A DNA stretch of 64,000 nt from Vicia villosa (taxonomy: Eukaryota > Streptophyta > Magnoliopsida > Fabales > Fabaceae). Below are positions 33,928 through 46,095 of the stretch, in pieces. A program made the position numbers and the translations under genes. Numbering within the stretch: the stretch's first letter is position 1; the number at the start of each line of letters is the position of its first letter. Under the pieces are notes generated by a model, which made no database searches, had not been told where the DNA came from, and was given only the letters and a program-made list of their open reading frames with translations. Location: NCBI RefSeq assembly GCF_029867415.1, contig NW_026705415.1, positions 1-64,000 of the forward strand, read 5' to 3'.

Positions 33928-35965
33928 TTGATAGCATTTTGAATAAGATCCGTGAAAAGAAAACATTATGAGGTCTTATGGCCCAAGAATCCATGATATT
34001 TACAAAAACCTCGTTTCTTCTATTGTTCTAACGGAGGAATTTTAGAATTAGGAAGTACAATCATCAGGCCATCTTTTATTAATAAATCAAAGATTTCATC
34101 ACATTTGGTGACGTCGAAAGTATATGTTTTCTTTGGGAATTTTTCGTTTTTTTAGCTTCGACAGGACTTTTTCCGTTTGAGGGAGTGAGCAATTTACAAG
34201 AATATGGAGGCGCTTCTTTCAATTCGGCCAAGTCTATTTCGACTTGATCAAAGCCATATGAATCGTCAAAGGCTTCAATTTCAACATCTTCAGCCTCAAC
34301 ATAGGCCACTCTCTCCTTCTTGTAATTTTTATTTTCTCTGGCCTTTTCAGCTTTCAATCGTTCGACTTGTCGAACTCTATCTACCAACTGGGCCATATCT
34401 CTCAAATATTGAGTATCTAACTTCTTTCGAATTGAATAGTCTAAACCGCCTGCAGTCATTTCGACCATTTCATGTTCCGGAACAACTGTGAAACATCTTG
34501 ATTTCAATAAATGGAACCTATTCAAATAATCATCTATAGGCTCTGTGAATTTCCTCTTAATGCTAGCCAATTCTTTCAAACTGATCTTGGTTTGTCCCAT
34601 GTAAAACTGTTCATGGAACATTCTCTCAAGATGAGCTCAAGTATCTATGGAATATGGAGGTAACATGGTGAACCATGTTAATGCATTTTTTGTTAATGAA
34701 CTAGGAAAATATTTAATTCTTAAGTTCTCACTATTCGCTAAGTCACATGCCTCTGTTAAATATCAGGCTATGTGTTCCACAGTTGATTCACTAGTATCCC
34801 CTGAAAATTTCGTAAACTTGGGCACTTTGGTGCCTCTTGGCAATTCAGTTTGCAAAATAAAATCTGCCACAGGGGAAGTGTAGTTAGGACGTCGAAGTCT
34901 AGTAATAAGGGCATTATTGGCCATAATCCTTTCGATCAGGGTTGTTAAGTTATTTTCTGTTGCCATGTTGTCTCTTCTAACCCTGTGTAATACTTCATCT
35001 GCATTTTGCTCCCTATTGACCATAACTACCCTAGGCTATTCTTTAGGAATTTCTTGTCGAATAGCGTTAGCTCTTCGGTTTTGATGTTCTAAATCTACCT
35101 CCTGATTTCTTTCATCATGCCTCTGCCTAGGTGGTCGAACTGGATCCAGGATAGGTTCCAAGACTGGTTCATCTGCCTGAATGACAACCTGGTTGTTTCT
35201 TCGTCGGGTAGACGTTTGAGGGGCTCCTAAGAAATCTGCTATACGCCCCATTTGTGTGGATATTTGTTGGTATGTATCAACATTATCCTGGTTAGTCCTA
35301 GTAATGTTTGTTATTAAGGGAGAAAAAATCGAACCCATTTCTCGAGCAAGTACTCTCATCATATCATGGTTTCTTGCATCCATCTCTTGCCTAAATGCTG
35401 CTTGGCTATTTGTGGTTAATGTAGGTATTTGGCCTGATGGGCCTGGAGTTTGTACAGTTCGACCGACTGAACCTACATTTGGCGAAAAGGTTTCCGTAAC
35501 AGGCTGGGTGTATGTTGGTCCACCACCCTGCATTCCTGTCATATAGGATGCTGGCATTCCATAAGGTTGTTGGTTCCAAGGCCTATAACCTTCGAATCCC
35601 GTTGGTCTCGGGGTAAATGGTGGTCCCTGACTTACAAAATTTGTCGAAAAATGTGGGATTTATGTTGTGCTTGTAAAAGGTGGTACTGTAGTCGAACTAA
35701 GTACTGGTATTGTCCCTGTTGACATCGATGTAGATTCGGGCATGGCCTGGGAACTAGTCACGACCGCAGACCCTGTCGATGTAGGTATTGCTTGTGTTTC
35801 TGGCATAGAGGTTGAAACATTTGTTGTACTTGCAACAACTGTACGTGACCCTTGTGGGGGATCTTGATTCCCCCTTTCGCTGGTTGAATTGACCATTTTC
35901 TTATTGTACTTACATTTAGGAATTAGCTGTGCACTGTTGGTTAATTTGCCGTTCCTAAGGTTCAT
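33928..35965 (-). pseudogene. Tat gag, N-terminal and central part
   Basis: The frame starts MNLRNGKLTNSAQ near the primer site. A Ser/Thr/Pro-rich region and a Gln-rich helix region follow. The capsid-like core has KVPKFTKFSGDTSESTVEH, AFTWFTMLPPYSIDT, FHEQFYMGQTKISLKELAS and DYLNRFHLLKSRCF; CKYHGFLGH is near 34010. In-frame stops lie near 35660, 35036, 34763 and 34622, the last two where relatives have Arg and Trp. A single-base frameshift lies near 34120. The gag continues at 19018 beyond the copia insertion. Confidence 0.85.
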
Positions 35966-36033
35966 ACAAGGTCCTAATTCGTTCTAAACCTATAAGTCGA
36001 AAACAAAGACTCTAAATGAAAACTTTTGACACT

Positions 36034-36051
36034 GTCCCACTAGGCGTGCCA
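36034..36051 (-). other. Primer binding site of the Tat element
   Basis: On the minus strand TGGCACGCCTAGTGGGAC, three bases after the LTR edge at 36055. This motif follows LTRs in many plant Ty3 elements; I do not assign the tRNA. Confidence 0.65.
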
Positions 36052-36054
36052 ATT

Positions 36055-36892
36055 TGTTTACGGTGATTTCCGGTAAACAACCGCTAGTCCTCCAAACTAT
36101 GAATATACTTTGGTTACTTGCAAGATCGACTAGATTGATCCTAGGACATGTGTCGAAAAGTCGTATTTTGTGATGATTTGGTTCATGTTCTCTAAGTTTT
36201 TAGTTATTTTATAATGTGATGGTATAAATCTATGAATTAACTACGAAATAAAACTAATTAAAGTTACAACGAAATAGACTGGTTAGGCAATAAACATAAC
36301 TAAACTTTGACGAGAATGTAAAGGAAATTTAAATTGCGAATATGGAAAGACTTGACAAGAAAGTAAAGGAATTTAAAGACACTTCATTCTTAAATAGAAA
36401 GATAAACATATATAAGGTGTTGGTGTTACACGTACATTTCTCAGCGAAAACTCTTTCTCTAACGCTTGATACTTAATTGATTTATGAGCAATTTGTACAA
36501 AATGAACACCCCAGATCCTACTATTAAGACCCTTATTTATACTAATTCGACCCTAACGGTCATACACTAACAAAACGCCACATTGCCCGTATGCATGTGC
36601 TTCGAATCCCTGGGGCTCCACCTGTCCTCCTTGATTCAAACGGAACCTTTCGAATTTCAAACTTTCCCGCTCGAACCTCACTCGATTCGTGACAACGTGT
36701 CTTTCGTGAGAATGTATCAAAATACCTTAAGTTTCAATACTCTTTGCATTTCGAAGATCACTCAAGGTTTCGAAGATCACCCATCTCGATTCAGCTTCGA
36801 TTTTAGGAATCTTCAACATATATAACCTTCTCAAAAATAGCCATTCAAAGCCATTCCTTCTCCGAAAGTTAAGTCTTCGTAGAGTATATATA
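36055..36892 (-). mobile_element. 5' LTR of the Tat element
   Basis: The inner edge is CCGTAAACA (minus) at 36055. The outer edge is taken where antisense-ORF homology of the next element ends, about 36892, and is uncertain. A minus-strand TATA box TATAAATA lies at 36534-36541. No partner LTR remains in the window. Confidence 0.6.
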
Positions 36893-38019
36893 TCATTCAA
36901 AATCTCCAGCTAACACCGGGGTACTTTGAACAGCTGCCAGCCGAGGACCAACACTCTTCTTAATCACCACCTTAGTCTTGCTCGCATGCTTGAGCATCTG
37001 TCGTGACGTTCCCGGTCCATGGATCCTGACAAACAAACACTTAAGGGTCAGCCCATTATAACGGACAAAAACACACATAAAAAGCACCCTCGTCAGTCCC
37101 ACTCGCTAGCAAATCTTTGATATTTATAAGACGGGGCTCCAACACCTGCTCCCCGCCATCATCAACTTCAGACTTTCCCGATCGGTCCACCTTCGCGACC
37201 AGAGGGAGGCCCCGCACAAACTGCTGAAGAACCGAAAAATCAGCCCGTCCGTCCTCATTTTGATCCCCGACCCTGGTAATATATTGATCGGTGCCGTATG
37301 CAAAATGGTCTTCGACCTAAAGAACCTGAACTTCGGCTTCCGAGCAGTAATGGGCTCCCCTATATTATTGAGAACCGGACGACCATGCACATCCAAGGTC
37401 GGTTCCCGAGAGAAAACGGATTCACGAGCCTCCTTGGACTGGGGAAGAATAAGGTAGAAACGCTCCTTATAGTTTTTCAGAGAGTCAGAGTACGACTTGA
37501 AGATTTTCTGCGACTGCTCCAGAGACACCCAGCCAAATTGTCCATGGGCACCTTCCGTTGCACACAAAAACAATAGAAGAACAACGGAGTGGTCGCGGCT
37601 ATCTTTAGAAAAGAGCAAGTCAGCTCGAACGCCCGGATGAAGGCGATCGCATTGGGGTGAAGCTGACCGGGCGCCAACTCCATATGATTAAACACAGTGA
37701 TCTGGAAATCAGTAAAAGGTACCCGAAAACCCATCTCTCGAAATACCACCTCGTACATGGGAATCAGGTCAGGGGTATACACATCACACACTCGGTCTTC
37801 TTCCCCGGGGACAACTACGGACCACCCATTCTTATTCACATCCCCCTCGGGACCCACGTGGGCCCCGATCTCCAAGAAGATATCCGATAGGTTCTCGACA
37901 AAGTGGCTCTCAGTCTTGAGCACCTCCTTCAGCACCCAGGAGTTCGGGGACACCCCTCGTTGGGTCGGAGGCGTCGTTGACGACGAACCCGTAGTTGACG
38001 GACGTCTTTGATCGACCAT
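36893..38019 (-). pseudogene. Antisense extra ORF of a Tat-lineage element (gypsy-type transposase-like/gag-like)
   Basis: The frame starts MVDQRRPSTTGSS at 38019. It then runs through VYTPDLIPMYEVVFREMGFRVP, DFQITVFNHMELAPGQLHPNA and FLKIAATTPLFFYCFCVQRK. After a frameshift near 37545 come GWVSLEQSQKIFKSYSDSLK and NYKERFYLILPQ. This resembles the plant family annotated as putative gypsy-type transposase/retrotransposon gag. Near 37020 a TTTGTTTGTCAG acceptor may start a last exon (KTKVVIKKSVGPR), cut at 36893 by the Tat LTR. The element's own polypurine tract and LTR (38901-39330) are on +, so the ORF is antisense, as described for extra ORFs in Tat-lineage elements. Confidence 0.65.
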
Positions 38020-38025
38020 AATCAC

Positions 38026-38487
38026 CTGAAAAGCAGGGGAGAATAGTGAATTCGACAGCACAATCAAATCCACCCTTCCACCACTTTTCAAATTGAAAGG
38101 GCGCACAAACGATCAAAGGACGAAAGATCCCCGACCATGCCCCTCCCCGAAGAATCGGTCGTCGAGCACAATGCCATTCATGTTAATCCAGGCTAAACAT
38201 ACACTCTTCACATAGGGAAAAACTTCCAGAAACAAACCTAAAAACGCACTAAGGGAAACACGAAATCCCTAAAAATAACCAATGAAGCAGAAACTAAGTT
38301 CACAACAAACAGCCTAGCGATTCACAACCGTCAACGGCGGAGAAACCAGTCTTCTCCACTGTCTCCACCAACAAACCACTGAAATTACATCTAAAGTCAC
38401 GCTAAAAACCCTACCCTAACCGCATTCCATACATCTCTAGACAATCAAAAGGAAAAAACATAGAATAAAACGAAAGCGTGAACTTAC
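38026..38487 (-). other. 5' UTR intron of the antisense ORF
   Basis: Minus-strand donor AATC|GTAAGTTC (38487) and acceptor CTGCTTTTCAG|GTG (38026) bound 462 bp. The acceptor is 6 nt before the ATG at 38019. Exon 1 (about 38488-38590) is non-coding and starts downstream of the TATA box. Confidence 0.55.
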
Positions 38488-38614
38488 GATTGAGATTCTG
38501 ATGAAGATGACGATTGTTGTTGATGAAAAGTCATGACAGAAGGCGTGGTCGGCGATGGGAGAAGAAAGCGCAGGGAACAAACTTGAAAAGTTTGAAAAGG
38601 AAGACAGTTCAAAG

Positions 38615-38657
38615 TATTTATAAGCGCCTAAGAGACGTCACGCGCGCCGCACGTGAC
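38615..38657 (-). promoter_or_regulatory. Promoter of the antisense ORF
   Basis: Minus-strand TATAAATA at 38615-38622. Upstream of it are a GACGTCA element (38634-38640) and a CACGTGAC G-box-like element (38650-38657), separated by GC-rich sequence. This is a conventional plant promoter layout inside the retroelement. Confidence 0.5.
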
Positions 38658-38900
38658 CTCTGTAAATGGAAGGGTCATCATTAACCCTAAGAGCCTACAG
38701 CTAGACTAGTCATCATTACGCATTAAATGTGACACGTATCCCAAACAACTGACTCCCAAGCGACACGCCTGCTAGCTCCCGGCCTAACCGTCCCTCTCCC
38801 TGTATTTTCTTGGCCCGATCGGAGGCACCAGGTCCACCTCCCCGGCAGAGCTCCTCTGCCCAGCTTCCTTAAAGTCGTCACTCCCACGGTCGAAAGCAAC

Positions 38901-39330
38901 GACTTGGGGGGCTCCTGTTCTGGACCGGCCCAATTATTCCAATTGGGCCAATCCACTCTTTGGCCCAAGGCATTCTGGTTTATACACGCGGAAGCCTTCC
39001 CCGGTCTGCTCCGGGAAAACACAAGACACAACCGAGCACGCTAAAGCCTCGTGCTCGGCAACGGCTAGTTATCCGTGTTTCTTAGCCTAACGCCTTGCAT
39101 GGGTCCTCAAAAGATGGAGTCCTTTGTCATAGAACTGCCCTATAAATAGCCCTCTAACCCTAGAGGGTAAGGTAATCACTTTCTTACCCAAAATATCTCA
39201 CTTTTCTGTTGTACCTTGTTGTCCAAGCACTTACTTTGGCATCAGAGTGCCTTGCAGGTACAACCACCTTTTTTCTCTCAACCGTCCCGGAGTTCAAGCT
39301 TCACCGTTGCTGGCCACCTGTTCTACTCGG
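38901..39330 (+). mobile_element. Polypurine tract and LTR of the second Tat-lineage element
   Basis: GACTTGGGGGGCTCC (38901-38915) precedes TGTTCTGGACC (38916). A perfect 9-bp inverted repeat GGCCCAATT/AATTGGGCC opens the LTR. A TATA box (TATAAATAG, 39141) follows. TTTGGCATCAGAGTGCCTTG near 39235 is a block commonly near the end of such LTRs. The right end is not defined; about 39330 is a guess. Confidence 0.55.
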
Positions 39331-41110
39331 AAAGACGAGTACTGTTAAATATCTTGATGGGAGATGGATATTAACAATAACTGTGTGGAAATCTGAATCT
39401 TGTGTAGCAAGCAAAGTAAGGATTCCTAATTTGGAAACTGTGGCTAATTCCAAATAAAGAATACTTCAAGGACCAACATCAAAGATGTCCTTAATTTGTA
39501 TATCTCAGAGGGAGTATAGAGTATGGAGATCAGTAAGGACAGTGAAATTCTGCTTCTAATCATATGGAAAGTCTTTCAAAGACTAATCTTTTCAAGCAAG
39601 AAGAACAATGTCAAACAAGAAGTAAGGACATAACTCAAGACATGTTTTATCCTTGGAAACCAGCAGGGATAGTTCTTATTATTTTCATCTGAAACATGTA
39701 TTGATGGTGTGTATCACTTGCTCTGACTTAGTGCATGTTCAAACCAATGCACAAATTCACCTGATGCAGTTCTTAATAAAGTAACATCTCTAAGAGTCTA
39801 GGTATGTTAATTAAGTTACTCAGGTTTCTAGAGTCTTTCTTTTCTTTGTTTTTCTCTTGAGTCTTGGTTGAGTCTCTCATGTCCTTCTTTCGGATATGGG
39901 TAAGTTTAGAGTCTATATAGGTTATGTTTGTCAACTTGTGACAAACATAGGGAATAAGGGTAGTGTTCAGACATTGTTAAGTATACGGACCTTCTTTGCA
40001 GTTGTTTTTGCAAAGATATTGAATAGGTTTTCTATTCTAAGTCTATCTGTCTTATTGTTTAGAGTCTTGTTTTCGAATCATGAACACTGACTGTCTTGTG
40101 TTCTGAGTCATTCAATATAGAGGTTTGGTTCCCTATGTCTGTAAATGGATGGTTCAAGTGAGTATGTCTATAAGTTGAGTCTCCTCTTATGTTCTAGGAG
40201 AGGAAGTTGTGTAAGGTGTGTTAATTCTCTGTTTGAGGGGGAGTGTCTTGTATTTTCTTCCTCATGTGCACCAGCTAATGTTAAGGGGGAGAAAGCTGAT
40301 GAAAAAGTATACTGCTGCAGACATGGAAGTTTTTAAAGAAGCAGTATATTATCTCAGAGCCAAGGCAGATGGACTCTGTGTGGATGTCCCAAAGGATGTT
40401 GGAACATCATCTCCAGAGGTTTTATTGTCTCCTCAGCCAAGTAAGTGGTGTATATCTAGAGTGAAATTAAGGTCAAGCCACTGACCTAATCTGGAATGTG
40501 TTGGCTGCTTCAGCAAGTACCACAGGTGTGATGAAGAAGGATGTCAGATCAATTGTCCTACCTTGTGTGAGAAGTATGAACATTTTGATTCAGAGAGTGT
40601 GCGTAGAATTTTTCTCTAAGTGACAATGATTGAGAAGTTTGAATGTGGTGCTCTGAAGTATGACAACCAGAGGTGTCCTTATCAGCTGACTGTAACAGAA
40701 GTATGTGAAAGAAGAAGAAAATATCATCTACTATTTGTTTTTTGAATTTTCATTTGATGACAAATATCTTGCGGGAACTAGGTGTGAGTCTGATTTGATG
40801 AAGATGTGCATGTGACTGATGGTAAAGACCTTGTCGGGAGAAGGGTACTTATCTGATGTGTGGATGTAAATCAGGTTTCTTAATTCATTGTTTCAGAAAT
40901 TGTGTGAGAGTTTATTTCTCTCTATTCTGTTCAGTTGTTGATAAACTAAATGAGAAGCAGAAGGTGTGATCTTTTGTCTATGATGTGAAACTGATGTCCT
41001 ACATGATGTAACAACATCAATGTGTGTTGTTATCCTGGAAGAATGTCTAGGACTGTGCATGTGAATTTTGAAGAAGCAACATTATTGTCTGAAGTGGCAG
41101 TTCTGACATA
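39331..41110 (+). other. Degenerate retroelement-like stretch, no ORF
   Basis: Stretches such as GAGGGGGAGTGTC (40236) and TTAAGGGGGAGAAAGC (40279) look like copia polypurine or untranslated sequence. The surrounding text (direct repeats around GTTGTTGATAAACTAAATG and similar) gives no protein. Probably old copia 3' material; family not recognised. Confidence 0.35.
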
Positions 41111-41280
41111 ATGTTAAGTATTTATAGCAGGTTTAACTTCTATGTAGGTTCTTATTATTGACAAAACAGCCAGATATTAGAATTTTTAAATAAAAATATT
41201 TTAGATTAGAAAATATCTATTTAATAATTAATTTATATGTAATCATTATTAAAAATGAGTAGTATGGTAGGAAGCTCCTA
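41111..41280 (+). repeat. Isolated unit of the AT-rich degenerate repeat
   Basis: GCAGGTTTAACTTCTATGTAGGTTCTTATTATTGACAAAACA and the following AT-rich 110 bp match 54290-54430 almost exactly. Related units occur at 43010, 51420 and 63205. Confidence 0.7.
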
Positions 41281-41284
41281 GACC

Positions 41285-42431
41285 ATGGCTTGTGTTACAT
41301 CAGTTTCCTATAGATTCTCTATTAATGGTGAACACAATCAAATCCTGCAGGCTATGATAGGTTTGAGACAGGGAGATCCCATCTCCCCTATGCTCTTTGT
41401 TCTTGTTATGGAATACATGCATAAAATTTTACAAACCTTGAAAGCTGTACCTGAATTCAAGTTCCATCCTAAATGTGCCAAACTCAATGTTGTTAATCTG
41501 TGTTTTGTTGATGATATCTTACTTTTTTCCAGGGCTGATTGTAGCTCAATTAAGCTTGTCATGAACAAAGTGAGACAATTCTCCAAAGCAACTGGTCTGC
41601 AAACGAGTATCCCTAAGAGCAAAATATACTTTGGAGGTGTGAATGAAGAAAATGAGCATCTGCTGAGCCAGGAGACTGGTTTCCAAATTGGGTCCATGCC
41701 TTTTAAGTACTTAGGCGTGCCTCTGGACAGTAAGAAGATCACTATTGCAAACTGTCAGCCCTTGATTGAAAAGATGTTATATAGGCTCAACCACTGGTGT
41801 ACTAGACTTCTATCATATCCAGGGAGGATCCAGCTAGTAAAGAGTGTGCTCTTTGCTATAACTAACTACTGGGTGCAGATTTTTCCTCTTACTAAAAAAG
41901 TCATATCTCACATTGAAGGCATGTGTAGAAGGTTCCTTTGGACTGGAAAAGAAGATGCTAGAAGAACTGCTCCAATAGCTTGGGAGAGGATATGCAGTCC
42001 CATTGCTGAAGGAGGGCTAAATGTTATTGGCATTGGTTTGTGGAATCGTGCAACAATAGGTAAAATGATATGGAATTTGTATATGAAGAAGGATAGGCTC
42101 TAGATCAAATGGGTGCACCAGTAATATATGAAGAATGAGAGTGTTGCTGAGTTCATGCCTAAGGTAACAACTTCTTGGATTATGAAAGCCATGTTCAAAC
42201 ATAAAGTGTACCTCATGAACTCTAATGCCTGGAAAATTTTTGAGACAACAGGAGACTATAAGTCTAGCACTGTATATGAGGAGCTTAGAGGAACTCATCC
42301 AATTGTGCCTTGGAAGAACTTGGTGAGAGGAAATAGGGCAAGACCTCGAGCCATTTTTGTGCTATTGATGACTTGCCTTAAAAGATTGCAGACTAAAGAC
42401 AGGCTAGCTAGATTTGGCACACTGACAGATG
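41285..42431 (+). pseudogene. LINE reverse transcriptase, C-terminal half
   Basis: The frame opens inside RT: GLRQGDPISPMLFVLVMEY, catalytic LCFVDDILLFSRA, KYLGVPLDSKK, RLLSYPGRIQLVKSVL. After stops at 42101 and 42122 the same frame continues to a zf-RVT-like tail (STVYEELRGTHPIVPWK). The endonuclease and N-terminal RT are absent. It ends abruptly at 42431, where the reverse-strand LINE fragment of the duplicated block begins. Confidence 0.85.
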
Positions 42432-44164
42432 GAAATCCTAAAGTCACTCCAACGCCACCTCCCTTCTATCCACCCACCTATAGCCGCCACTAACACCCTT
42501 TTTAAACTTGAAGCCTTGTATAAATCTGGGAATGCATCTTTCAAAATAATTTCCTCAAATCATTTTGCTTTACAAAACGGTGTATTAAAACCATTCTGAA
42601 TAGCAAAACTACTACAAGGAACAATAGCATCATGAAAGGAACAATTACCGATCTTTACGATATCCCTCCACCAAAGGAGAACAAATAACCCTTGCTTTCA
42701 ACACGTTGTACCAAAGCGAATCGTTCCCTTAAAGAATTTTCCACCTCCGCTTGTTAAGAAGATCTAAATTTAACACTATAATGTTTTTTTATTCCTAATC
42801 CCCCTTTTTCAAACACTAAATTCACGTTCTTCCAACTAACCCAACCCACACAACTTAATCTACCTCTGTAACTTTTTTTTTAATAAAAAATAATATTAAC
42901 GAGGTCTTAACTTTTATGAAATCATTGGTATAAATAAAAATATGAAAATAATAATTTTATTTAATTTATTATTATTATCTTTAATTAGTGAGCAAATATA
43001 TTTAACAACAGGTTTAATTTTTATGTAGGTTCTCACTTTTAGTAAAAGAAGTAGGGTTTTGAAATTTTAAAAAAACAAATTTCTTAAATAAGAAAATATT
43101 TAATTTAGAGTAATCAACATATGTAATTTATATTAAAAAATAATACATTTAACTAACGCCTCGTAAAGAGTTCCTAATTAACGTTTTTTCCGAATTTATT
43201 TATCATTTTTTGTTTGATATGATTTTTTTACTCTAATATAACAAAAAAATTATAATTTATTATCATAAATATAAATTGTAGAATATAAATAATTGATAAC
43301 CTCTTTATAAACGAGAGAGGTAGAATGTTCCTATAATAAAAGTTACAAAAAATAGAAAAAATGTTACCTGATCGGAACCATTTTCAATATTTAATGTGTC
43401 ATAGTTTTGCCACTAAATACTTTAAAACTGTACAATACTAACGTAAGATTATGAGTTAAGTACACGAAATTAATCAAATGTAAAATTATTAAAAGTAAGA
43501 AATAGTATGTTAAAAAATTACAAATGACATTTATATATATAAGGAAACTCAGCTATTAATTAATCAGTAAGTAAGGAGAGAATCTCACCAATGAATCATG
43601 AAAATTTAAAATTAGATTCATATATTAAAATACTAACTAACTAATATTTGAAGCAGTATTAAGGATAAAATGATTTGATACAAGCAAACTGTAACAAACA
43701 ACTATGTAGATATAAAGGAGGCTTTACATAATTACCTTGCACTTATAGATCCTCCTGAATGTCTACATGTTCAACAAAACTAAGATAGCTTTCAGGTAAT
43801 ATTTGAACAGGAATGCCTATAAAAGTAAAAGTACAAAGATTTGGAGTAGATAGTTTGATGTTGCCTTGGTAAGAATATGATTGTATTGTTAGGTTGAGAA
43901 GGGTGCTACTTGATATACATATATTATGTTCTCCTTTAATTTCAAAATGAGAAATCTCCAAAGTACTCAACTTTGGAAATGCTGAAAAAGGATATGCTCC
44001 TCCTAAAAAAGTGACATATCTTAGATGCAAACTGGTTAATGCTTGAAACCACCTAGGATATTTTTTGAAATTCTTGAGAGGTGTGGCGTGATAAAAAGCA
44101 AGATGGAAAGACTCGAATATTACACAGGACATGGATTTCTAATTGTTGAACATTGTGCGCTACA
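42432..44164. repeat. Duplicated block, copy A
   Basis: Matches 48780-49107 joined to 51179-52590 (copy B) and 62650-64000 (copy C). It holds about 335 bp of a minus-strand LINE tail, about 970 bp of AT-rich F-box downstream flank, and the 3' part of the F-box gene. It breaks at 44164 (CGCTACAG) inside the gene. Between 42770 and 43740 there is no gene. Confidence 0.85.
43743..44164 (-). pseudogene. F-box/LRR gene copy A, 3' fragment
   Basis: Encodes FQALTSLHLRYVTFLGGA, FPKLSTLEISHFEI and CTFTFIGIPVQILPESYL as in copy B but lacks the F-box and first third. A small deletion removes GGGGAATAATA near 44052 and shifts the frame. The shared TAA is at 43743-43745. Confidence 0.85.
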
Positions 44165-46080
44165 GGAGTTAATTTTAATGTTTAAAGGTTTACTCAGTAA
44201 GGACTTAGGAGTAAACACCCTTGAGAAACGGTTATCAGTAATTTAAAAAAGGTCATTGCAAGGTCAGATTAGAATTATCAATGAATCTGATCAAACACAT
44301 TGCCTAGCATGTTTACCCATATAGATTTAAATTTGTTCAACTGCTCTGTTTACTTTTAATTACTATTTTATTTTCTCTGTTTAAAAGCAACAATCTAAAA
44401 CTCCCAAGTCTTTTGTTTAACTACTTTAGAACACGAACTCTATTTCGTCAAGCAGTCCTTGAGATCGACATTTAGGGAATTTCCACTTTATTACTAGAGA
44501 GGTAAAATAGTACACTTACTATTTTCTCTATCAAGTTTTTGGCGCCGTTGCCGGGAACTGCCGAAGATTATAAAGTTCATTGTTTTATTTTAGTTAAAAT
44601 TGTGTTGCTTTGCAACTAAAATTTTGATTTCTGTTTTTTATTTGAATTTTATTTTATAAAAAAAGAGTTGTATTATTTTTGCTTCATGAATTATTTTATA
44701 CTTTGCTACTAATTAAGTGTTTGAGTTTTGTAGCCATGTATTATTTTGATACATTACCACATGTATCTCCTACATGTTGGTCACCCGATTTGGGAATCAC
44801 TCTGGATGAAAAGCCACAGTTAAAAATTTGTGAAAATGTGGATATCCAACAAGAAAATCTTGAGCAAAAGAGCGTCCCTAATTTTTTTTTGCAACAAGGC
44901 AGATGAAAGACATGAAATTGACTAAGTATTGGATGCCATTTATGCCTTGTTCACTAAAATCAAATTGAAACTGCTTTGGAAGCCATATCATCAATACCTC
45001 ATGTTCATGGGATTTCTTCCAATCAAAGGAAAGAAAAAAGATGATGTGTTCTTTTTGTCATATATGCCACCCTAACATAGGGAATGAAGCGTCAAGCTAA
45101 TGACGATAAACGAGCGCTCCTTGGGAGGCAACCCAAGGGAGGTATTCGTAATTTTTTATAGTCTTTAATTTTATTTTTCTTTGAGTTGGTTTATTTTATG
45201 GAGTTACTTTCATCTGGTAATATGATAATTATAGCTTCAGTGGTTGTGTGAAAGAGTACTCAAACAAATTGCTTGTGTATCCTCTGCACCTACAAATTCG
45301 CCAAAATATGTTGTTATATACCTCTGAATGATCTGATTGGTTTAATTGTGTTGTATTGAAGGTTGAGCAGGTTAACCGTAATTGGTTGAGAAGCCCCATC
45401 CAACAAGAGGTGCTGTGTAGGTTGTCAGCTCTACCTAACATGGTGGGAGCAGAAAAAGCTAAACACAATATTCATCATGTAGAAAATTCAGGTATGTCTT
45501 TATCATTCAGAACTTGCGTACGTTCTTTTCTGATGACATTTGCATGATTTCACACACTGATGCATTTTTTTTGTTATTACCCTGAGCCTTTCTAGCCATC
45601 CTTTTTTATTATTATCCTTTGTTAACCCCATTTGAGCCTTTATCCATTTGTTTGTTTTAATAATTGCATCATATACGCCTATAGCCCAAACACTTTCCTA
45701 CCCAGCTCAAAGTAGTTACATGAGTTATCTGATCTATGATCATTCTAAGTTTGGGGTTGCTATAGGGATAGAAACATTTAAGTTTGGGGTAGAGGTTATG
45801 GAAAATAATCATCAGGGTATTCGAGAAGAAAGAGATGTCACCGGATATGGAAAAAAAAATCAAATCCAAAAGTTGAATCCTTAATAGCTTTTTCAAAGAG
45901 TGAAGGCAAGAAAGAATACATCCCTATGAAGATTGTGTTTTCCTTGGAGAATAATTTATCATCCAATGGTATAGATTTGCGAAAGAAGGGGTCTTAGGAA
46001 TATCAAATTTTAAATTGTGATTTTGATCACTATAAAGAATGTGTTTTCCATGGAGAATAATTTATCATCTTTTGTCAGAA
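44165..46080 (+). mobile_element. Cyclops/Athila-type Ty3 remnant, pol deleted
   Basis: The end of an LTR (…CTCTATCA at 44533) is followed by the primer site at 44539. There is an AT-rich leader and a short ORF (44735-44904). Near 45110 GAGCGCTCCTTGGGAGGCAACCCAAGG occurs, a spacer typical of the region after pol in Cyclops/Athila elements. Less than 600 bp separates primer site and spacer, so gag and pol are almost wholly deleted. 45180-46080 is untranslated sequence; AAGAATGTGTTTTCC..GAGAATAATTTATCATC is duplicated near 45935 and 46035. Confidence 0.65.
44539..44556 (+). other. Cyclops/Athila primer binding site
   Basis: TTGGCGCCGTTGCCGGGAA, the hallmark sequence after the 5' LTR of Cyclops/Athila elements. 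Confidence 0.8.
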
Positions 46081-46095
46081 GGGGGGGGGGGGGGG
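46081..46095 (+). repeat. G15 homopolymer
   Basis: Fifteen consecutive G residues at the boundary between the Cyclops remnant and the CACTA fragment. The length may be affected by sequencing or assembly. Confidence 0.9.

Larger units (their letters stand above)
13815..36892 (-). mobile_element. Tat-clade Ty3 element, minus strand, split by the copia insertion
   Basis: Reading leftwards: LTR (36892-36055), primer site, gag (35965-33928), interruption by the copia element at 33927/19019, gag remainder and linker, protease, RT with RNase H, a second RNase H, and integrase cut off at 13814 by the Ogre B fragment. Two RNase H domains in this order mark the Tat clade. The 3' LTR is missing. Frames are mostly continuous but contain several stops and at least two frameshifts, so it is dead. 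Confidence 0.8.

Noticed and set aside
38723..39031. 102-codon minus-strand ORF overlapping the LTR at 38916
   Set aside because: It crosses a polypurine tract and LTR boundary and has no homology that I recognise.
44679..44906. 75-codon ORF after the Cyclops primer site as a gene
   Set aside because: Kept only as part of the element remnant; too short and unmatched to call gag.
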